Both the position numbers and the translations under genes were made by a program. A stretch of 28,290 bases of DNA. It comes from Clostridia bacterium BRH_c25. Lineage in GTDB: Bacteria; Bacillota_A; Clostridia; Lutisporales; Lutisporaceae. The notes beneath the pieces were generated by a model. It ran no database searches. It was given only the letters and a program-made list of their open reading frames with translations, and had not been told where the DNA came from. Location of the stretch: assembly GCA_001515955.1 (NCBI GenBank), contig LOES01000069.1, forward strand, positions 1 to 28,290. The letters run 5' to 3'. This document shows, one piece after another, positions 24,414-28,290 of this stretch (positions are counted from its first letter, which is position 1; the number at the start of each line of letters is the position of its first letter).

Positions 24414-25109
24414 TCATTCCTTGTCAATTAATCTGAATCCGAAGCCCCATACAGTTTCAATTTTAAGTGCAGCACCTGCATCAGAAAGCTTCTTTCGTAT
24501 TCTCTTTATCATATCATCGGTTGCACGGGTTTCAACTTCATTCTCAAAACCCCATACCTTGTCCAAGAGTTCACCACGGCCGATAGCCCTGTTCTTGTTG
24601 GCTGCAAGGTAATATAGCAGTGAAAATTCCATTCCGGTAAGTCCTACATCCTTTCCATTGAATTCCGCCTTCTTTATATTGTGATTAATAGTAATATCGG
24701 ATACTTTTATAATCTCACTTATTCCAGTTTGTACCGTATCCATTTGTATTCTTCTGAAAACACTTTTGATTCGTGCAATTAGCTCCATAGGACTGAAGGG
24801 TTTTGTGAGATAATCATCACAGCCAAGGGTAAGCCCGGCTATTTTATCCGGCTCGGTATCTTTGGCGGATACTATTATGATCGGTACAGTACTTGTCTGG
24901 CGTATTTGGGAACATAGAGAGTATCCATCCATACCCGGCATCATTATATCTATAACAAGCATGTCGGCAGGTCTCGCATTAAAGGCTTCAAGGGTTGATT
25001 GTCCATTGTTGTATGTCTCAACCTCATAGCCTTCTCTAATAAGAAATGATTTTATAATATTGCAGATATTCACCTCATCATCTGCTATATATATCAGCTT
25101 TTTATCCAT
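24414..25109 (-). CDS. OmpR/PhoB-family response regulator
   Basis: DNA-binding partner of the kinase encoded just downstream. It has 231 residues. The receiver domain (1-118) has the acidic pair Asp10-Asp11, phosphoacceptor Asp54 in VIDIMMPGMDG, Ser81 and Lys103 in LTKPF. The winged-helix output domain (about 130-228) contains LTGMEFSLLYYLAANKNRAI, RATDDMIKRIRKKL and VWGFGFRL. Start ATG 25109 follows GAGGTG. Its upstream region holds the two-stem CG-core inverted repeat at 25127-25235. The flanking secreted repeat proteins are natural target candidates, but this is inference from position. Confidence 0.95.
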   Translation of the reverse strand: MDKKLIYIADDEVNICNIIKSFLIREGYEVETYNNGQSTLEAFNARPADMLVIDIMMPGMDGYSLCSQIRQTSTVPIIIVSAKDTEPDKIAGLTLGCDDYLTKPFSPMELIARIKSVFRRIQMDTVQTGISEIIKVSDITINHNIKKAEFNGKDVGLTGMEFSLLYYLAANKNRAIGRGELLDKVWGFENEVETRATDDMIKRIRKKLSDAGAALKIETVWGFGFRLIDKE

Positions 25110-25126
25110 GTTTATTCACCTCTTAT

Positions 25127-25235
25127 GCATTTCGCGAAAAACATTTTACATTCTAAATTCAAATTTCGCGTAAATGTTACCTTGATTGAATTCGCACTAT
25201 ACTCAATAGAAATACTTTTTGTGCGTTCATATAGT
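25127..25235. repeat. CG-core inverted repeat element, copy B (two-stem form)
   Basis: Stem 1: GCATTTCGCGAAAA (25127-25140) against TTTCGCGTAAATG (25164-25175). Stem 2: GAATTCGCACTATA (25188-25201) against GTGCGTTC (25221-25228) and TATAGT (25230-25235). Stem 1 is close to copy A upstream of ftsK; both stems align with copy C upstream of the L,D-transpeptidase. In gene direction stem 2 comes first and stem 1 ends 18 bases before the regulator start, as in copy C. Confidence 0.65.
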
Positions 25236-25288
25236 ATATTCTATCACGAATACTGTATTATTACATTTTAAAAAATCTGTTGCTTTAA

Positions 25289-25315
25289 TTTTGCCACAGT
25301 TTTGCGGAGATTTTG
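25289..25315 (+). promoter_or_regulatory. 11-bp-period direct repeats upstream of the seven-repeat protein gene
   Basis: TTTTG occurs at 25289, 25300 and 25311, exactly 11 bases apart. The first unit continues as TTTTGCCACAG and the second as TTTTGCGGAGA. The TTGCCACA core reappears as a perfect 11-bp direct repeat at 26452-26470. One-turn direct repeats are the usual binding layout for OmpR-family regulators. TAAAAT at 25331-25336 is a possible -10 just downstream. Confidence 0.4.
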
Positions 25316-25402
25316 TTGTTCTTGTAGGGCTAAAATAGAGTTGTGGCTAAGAACCACTAAAGGTTACTCAAACAAATACATATTATGAAGGAGTGTAAAA
25401 AA

Positions 25403-26323
25403 ATGATTAATAAGAAAAGAATTGCAGGGGCAATCCTTGCGGGAGTACTCACAGTTGCAGGGGCAACATCCGCTTTTGCAGCTGATCAGACTGTCAGCCA
25501 GCCGGCTGTTAATCAAAGACAGTTTTTTAAAGCTGATAAAACGGATTTGTCATCAAAGGTAAAATCCGCTATAGACAATCTGGTATCTGAGGGAACCATT
25601 ACACAAGCTCAGGCTGATGCTGTAACAAAAGCCTACACACCCGGGGAAGGCTTAAGAATGCCACAGACATTGCACATTAATTCAATAAGTGAGCTTGTGA
25701 CGGCAGGAACAATAACTCAGGCTCAGGCAGATTCAATCACCAGCGCAATAAGGACAGGAATTGCATCAGGGAAAACGATGGAAGACATATTCAAGGAGCT
25801 TGTGACGGATGGAACTGTTACAGAAGCACAGAAGGAAGAAATACAAAAGAATGTCCCTGATAAAGTTAACATTGCAAGATCTAACGCAAAAAGCTTAATC
25901 AAACTGGAAAGCCTTGTAGATTCAGACATAATCTCACAGGAACAGGCAGATGCCTTTAATACTGCTATGAAAACAGCAAGAGCGTCTAAAAAATCATCCT
26001 CAGATATTTTAAAAGAATTGGTGGCGGCAGGTACTATAACACAAGCACAGGCTGACGCATTTAATGCAGCAATAAAATCAATAAGGGAATCAAAGAAATC
26101 CACCGCAGATGTATTAAAGGATCTGGTATCGGCAGGCACTATGACTCAGGAACAGGCTGACGCAATACAGAAGGTATTCACACCATTTGAAGGTAAAGCC
26201 TTTTCTGTAAGATTAAAAAATAATCCTTTAGATGAGCTTGTAACAGCAGGTACAATAACTCAAGAGCAGGCTGATGCAATAAATGCAGCAATAAAATCAG
26301 CTATGAGCTCATTGAATAAATAA
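25403..26323 (+). CDS. Secreted protein with seven LVxxGTITQAQADA helical repeats
   Basis: Exported 306-residue protein. A signal sequence (1-26, cleavage after SAFA) is followed almost entirely by repeats beginning at Leu60, Leu98, Leu133, Leu171, Leu206, Leu241 and Leu279, that is, periods of 38, 35, 38, 35, 35 and 38. The consensus is LVxxGTITQxQADA followed by an Ala/Lys-rich helix. The fourth unit (LVDSDIISQEQADA) lacks the Gly-Thr. Start ATG 25403 lies nine bases after AAGGAG; ATG 25385 lacks a site. No catalytic motif, sortase motif or anchor domain is visible. The body is slightly basic and helix-rich, so a wall- or surface-associated structural role is possible. It diverges from the regulator gene and shares the repeat unit with the protein at 22200-22889. 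Confidence 0.88.
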   Translation: MINKKRIAGAILAGVLTVAGATSAFAADQTVSQPAVNQRQFFKADKTDLSSKVKSAIDNLVSEGTITQAQADAVTKAYTPGEGLRMPQTLHINSISELVTAGTITQAQADSITSAIRTGIASGKTMEDIFKELVTDGTVTEAQKEEIQKNVPDKVNIARSNAKSLIKLESLVDSDIISQEQADAFNTAMKTARASKKSSSDILKELVAAGTITQAQADAFNAAIKSIRESKKSTADVLKDLVSAGTMTQEQADAIQKVFTPFEGKAFSVRLKNNPLDELVTAGTITQEQADAINAAIKSAMSSLNK

Positions 26324-26328
26324 AATAT

Positions 26329-26381
26329 AGGAAGCTTATCCATATTGTTTTCTACCAGACATATAATATGTGCTTCCTTTT
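26329..26381 (+). terminator. Terminator after the seven-repeat protein gene
   Basis: AGGAAGC (26329-26335) pairs with GCTTCCT (26372-26378), with an inner CATATT/AATATG stem, followed by a short T-run. It begins five bases after the stop codon. Confidence 0.6.
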
Positions 26382-26390
26382 AAATAAATT

Positions 26391-26420
26391 TGAAGGAGTC
26401 CGTCTTTACGGACTCCTTCA
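26391..26420. other. Perfect 13-bp hairpin
   Basis: TGAAGGAGTCCGT (26391-26403) and ACGGACTCCTTCA (26408-26420) are exact inverted repeats with loop CTTT. No T-run follows on the plus strand. It may be a second terminator, an RNA-processing hairpin or part of a small RNA. Confidence 0.6.
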
Positions 26421-26451
26421 TGCAATTATAGAACTTATTTTTAATACAGCT

Positions 26452-26470
26452 TTGCCACAAACTTGCCACA
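26452..26470 (+). promoter_or_regulatory. TTGCCACA direct repeat, 11-bp period
   Basis: TTGCCACA at 26452-26459 recurs exactly at 26463-26470. It sits about 80 bases before the FlxA-like gene, in the expected place for an activator of the OmpR family. The same octamer lies at 25291-25298 before the seven-repeat protein gene. Confidence 0.5.
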
Positions 26471-26547
26471 TATTAATTGTTAAAACTATCCGATATATAT
26501 AAAAGGAAAATTTTAGCACGGATGCAAATATGAAAGGGGCAACATAT

Positions 26548-26904
26548 ATGAGTATTTCATCAGTATCATCATCGGCAGGCACTACCTATTCCTCTTCCGC
26601 AAACAGCGACAAAATAGCACAGCTGGAAAAGGAAAAGACAAAGCTTGAGAAAGAACTGAAAGAAGTAAACAAAGGTACGGGAGATGCAAAAACAAAACAG
26701 CAAAAGGTATCACAGCTTCAAAACCAGATACAGCAGCTGCAAGCTCAAATACAGCAGCTAAAGTCTGAAAAGTCTGATCAAACCAAAAGCAGCATGCAGC
26801 AAGGATCAGCTTCAAGCAATGGTTCACACAAAGCAAAAACTAGGGGTGTTGCTAAGGAAAATAACGAAGATTTTTCAAGCAATATAATAGATATACAAAT
26901 ATAG
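26548..26904 (+). CDS. FlxA-like coiled-coil protein
   Basis: A 118-residue protein without signal sequence. A Ser/Thr-rich head (MSISSVSSSAGTTYSSSANS) is followed by a heptad coiled coil (about 20-82) rich in Lys, Glu and Gln, including KVSQLQNQIQQLQAQIQQLK. The tail is Ser/Asn/Lys-rich. The layout resembles the FlxA-like family, whose function is poorly known; the assignment is by overall look. The start is ATG 26548, nine bases after AAAGGGG; the ATG at 26530 has no site. The next gene starts with a near-identical peptide, MSISSIS, suggesting related N-terminal signals. Confidence 0.7.
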   Translation: MSISSVSSSAGTTYSSSANSDKIAQLEKEKTKLEKELKEVNKGTGDAKTKQQKVSQLQNQIQQLQAQIQQLKSEKSDQTKSSMQQGSASSNGSHKAKTRGVAKENNEDFSSNIIDIQI

Positions 26905-26958
26905 CAGCAATATAAATGGCAGAGTGTAAAATAAACATATGTTAGGAGCTGATTATTA

Positions 26959-27378
26959 ATGTCAATTAGCAGCATTAGTGAAATTTACAATAGAATTTAT
27001 GCCTATGCAGTAAGCAAAGCATCCAATTCCGACAATGCAACAAACATTACCGACAGTACCGAAACAAACAATTTGACGGATATATTGGAGCTTGGTTCAT
27101 CAGAAGTCGATTTATCTGCTTATTTAAACTATAATTCCAGTGGGAACTACAACAGTTCATCAAGCTTGCTAGACTATCTTACGGCAGAGGATCACGAGAC
27201 TGACAGCCTTATTGGAGCACTGTATTCTGAAGGTAGTGATAACTCTGATTCGGGCATATTTGACAGCCTGATAGAAGCTAAGTCAAAAGAAATCAACAAT
27301 CTGATATCAAAGGCAATGGGAAAAATGGGCAGTGTTAAAACTGTGACATCAGAAGATAACGTGAATAATGAAGAGTAG
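26959..27378 (+). CDS. Hypothetical Ser/Asn/Asp-rich protein
   Basis: Unrecognised protein of 139 residues. It begins MSISSISEIYNRIYAYAVSK, continues with a low-complexity acidic Ser/Asn/Thr region (about 20-75, NYNSSGNYNSSSSLLDYL) and ends in a helix (about 100-125, IFDSLIEAKSKEINNLISKA) and an acidic tail. No signal peptide or membrane helix. The ribosome site TTAGGAG lies nine bases before ATG 26959. It is 54 bases after the FlxA-like gene and probably in its operon. The shared MSISS start and the composition recall clostridial flagellar-associated or motility-regulated small proteins, but no function can be assigned. Confidence 0.7.
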   Translation: MSISSISEIYNRIYAYAVSKASNSDNATNITDSTETNNLTDILELGSSEVDLSAYLNYNSSGNYNSSSSLLDYLTAEDHETDSLIGALYSEGSDNSDSGIFDSLIEAKSKEINNLISKAMGKMGSVKTVTSEDNVNNEE

Positions 27379-27413
27379 ATGGACGGATATCATGCTTATT
27401 CACGTACATCAAG

Positions 27414-27443
27414 TTCAAACCTTTAAAAGGTTGTAGGTTTGAA
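27414..27443 (+). promoter_or_regulatory. Competing hairpins before the second response regulator
   Basis: TTCAAACCT (27414-27422) pairs perfectly with AGGTTTGAA (27435-27443). Inside it AACCTT/AAGGTT (27418-27423 with 27427-27432) can form a shorter, mutually exclusive stem. The right arm ends one base before the G7 ribosome site at 27445-27451. Confidence 0.5.
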
Positions 27444-27459
27444 TGGGGGGGTGTAATTC

Positions 27460-28137
27460 GTGTTTCAAGTATACATAGTAGAAAATGATGTTAATTTGAA
27501 TCATTTGTTTTCACTATATTTGCAGAAGGAGGGCTTTAATATAACATCCTTTATAGATGGGCAAAAAGCTTTTGAGTATATAGATAAATGCCCTCATATA
27601 TGGATAGTAGACAGCTCGCTTCCGGATATTGACGGATATCAGATTTTAAGTGAGGTAAAGGAAAAATACCCACGAATCCCTGTGATATTAATGTCAGAGC
27701 GAAATTCGGGCACGGACAGGGTGATAGGTCTCGAGATGGGTTGTGATGACTACCTTCCAAAACCATTTCTGCCTAAAGAGCTGGTAATACGTGTGAGAAA
27801 AATGCTGGAGCGAACTTACGGAGGCGGCCCGGCTTCCCGCAGAACATTGATATACCATATCAAGCCTTACATGATTGATGAGAATAAAAGAATTGCCTGT
27901 ACAGATTCGAATATTGTAAAGCTTACTTCTAAAGAATTTGATCTTTTACTCCTATTTATAAAAAATCCACTAAGAACCTTTTCGAGAGATCAGATACTAA
28001 AATATATATGGGGACAGGACTACTTCGGATCTGACAGGTCAGTTGATGATCTTGTAAGGCGGCTCAGAAAAAGAATGAAGTATTTAAGGATTGAGTCGGT
28101 TTACGGATATGGTTATAGAATGTTAAACAATAATTAA
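27460..28137 (+). CDS. OmpR/PhoB-family response regulator (no kinase in window)
   Basis: A 225-residue transcription regulator. The receiver domain has Glu8-Asn9-Asp10 in the acidic pocket, phosphoacceptor Asp51 in IVDSSLPDIDG, Ser79 in LMSERN and a lysine in LPKPF. The winged-helix domain (about 125-222) has LTSKEFDLLLLFIKNPLRTF, DRSVDDLVRRLRKRM and VYGYGYRML. The usual first acidic pair is Glu-Asn-Asp rather than Asp-Asp, which still leaves two acids. Start GTG 27460 lies eight bases after a G7 run that serves as ribosome site. A strong terminator follows, so a partner kinase would be in a separate unit to the right or elsewhere. Confidence 0.93.
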   Translation: MFQVYIVENDVNLNHLFSLYLQKEGFNITSFIDGQKAFEYIDKCPHIWIVDSSLPDIDGYQILSEVKEKYPRIPVILMSERNSGTDRVIGLEMGCDDYLPKPFLPKELVIRVRKMLERTYGGGPASRRTLIYHIKPYMIDENKRIACTDSNIVKLTSKEFDLLLLFIKNPLRTFSRDQILKYIWGQDYFGSDRSVDDLVRRLRKRMKYLRIESVYGYGYRMLNNN

Positions 28138-28145
28138 ATAAAAGG

Positions 28146-28194
28146 AAAAAGCAAGAACACTAATGATATACGTCATTAGTGTTCTTGCTTTTTT
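28146..28194 (+). terminator. Intrinsic terminator after the second response regulator
   Basis: A 21-base perfect stem: arm 28146-28166 (core GCAAGAACACTAATGA) with arm 28173-28193 (core TCATTAGTGTTCTTGC), loop of six, then a T-run. Because the stem has A- and T-runs on its two sides it can act in both directions. Confidence 0.92.
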
Positions 28195-28200
28195 GTGTCC

Positions 28201-28240
28201 ATTACACAATCTAACACAATTTACCACAATTCATCATAAT
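28201..28240 (+). repeat. Four tandem 10-bp repeats upstream of a gene beyond the window
   Basis: Consecutive decamers ATTACACAAT, CTAACACAAT, TTACCACAAT and TCATCATAAT share the pattern NNANCAYAAT loosely and the CA-AAT core strictly in phase. They precede a ribosome-site-like AAGGAGA at the right edge, so a gene probably starts just outside. The spacing of one helical turn suggests cooperative regulator binding. Confidence 0.55.
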
Positions 28241-28290
28241 TCTTTGATAATTATTCCGCAATTGCTTAGTAACATAAATTTAAGGAGACA

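Noticed and set aside
27414..27443. Rho-independent terminator for the 26959-27378 gene
   Set aside because: The stem is followed by a G-run and the next ribosome site, not by T residues.

Overview
The window looks like chromosome of an AT-rich, Gram-positive, endospore-forming anaerobe of the Clostridia. That is an inference. It rests on core genes in a Firmicutes order, spoVS, an alpha/beta-type small acid-soluble spore protein, a complete GerA-type germinant receptor operon, UTT-rich intrinsic terminators, Shine-Dalgarno sites close to AGGAGG, and frequent TTG/GTG starts. Clostridium cluster III-like genera (Ruminiclostridium/Acetivibrio) are a plausible home, but the sequence alone does not settle this.

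Left half (about 136-15966) is conserved housekeeping, all on the + strand: ftsK/spoIIIE, rimO, pgsA, a terminator, cinA, recA behind a textbook LexA-type operator, recX, rny (RNase Y), ymdB and spoVS behind a good sigma-H-like promoter. A tightly packed or overlapping operon follows: a PHP-domain phosphoesterase, a class I aminotransferase, purB and asnS. The main oddity here is rny: its reading frame continues upstream through a perfect N-terminal membrane segment, but no canonical start codon lies in frame behind the strong ribosome site, and the ATG there is one frame off.

Middle (15967-22000) is cell-envelope and sporulation biology: a secreted L,D-transpeptidase, a minus-strand tRNA-Trp with its own promoter, the operon gerA-type A, C, small two-TM protein and B, then two minus-strand genes. 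One of these is a Pro-rich C-tail-anchored small protein with an in-frame TGA at codon 17, and the other is the SASP.

Right part (22000-28290) is the least ordinary. A sensor kinase/response regulator pair (minus strand) is bracketed by two secreted proteins built from short helical repeats of the type LVxxGTITQAQADA (four and seven units). Downstream lie a FlxA-like coiled-coil protein, a Ser/Asn-rich unknown protein and a second OmpR-type regulator without a kinase in the window. Direct repeats with 11-bp period (TTGCCACA) and 10-bp period sit in the upstream regions and look like OmpR-family binding arrays.

Across the window, a CG-core palindromic element (arms around TTTCGCG) occurs upstream of three unrelated genes: ftsK, the L,D-transpeptidase and the response regulator. 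Two of the copies share a second inverted repeat (GAATTCGCAC/GTGCG). It looks like an operator or a conserved leader element and I do not recognise it. No CRISPR array, transposase, prophage or rRNA was seen. Positions 1-135 hold no gene I can support.
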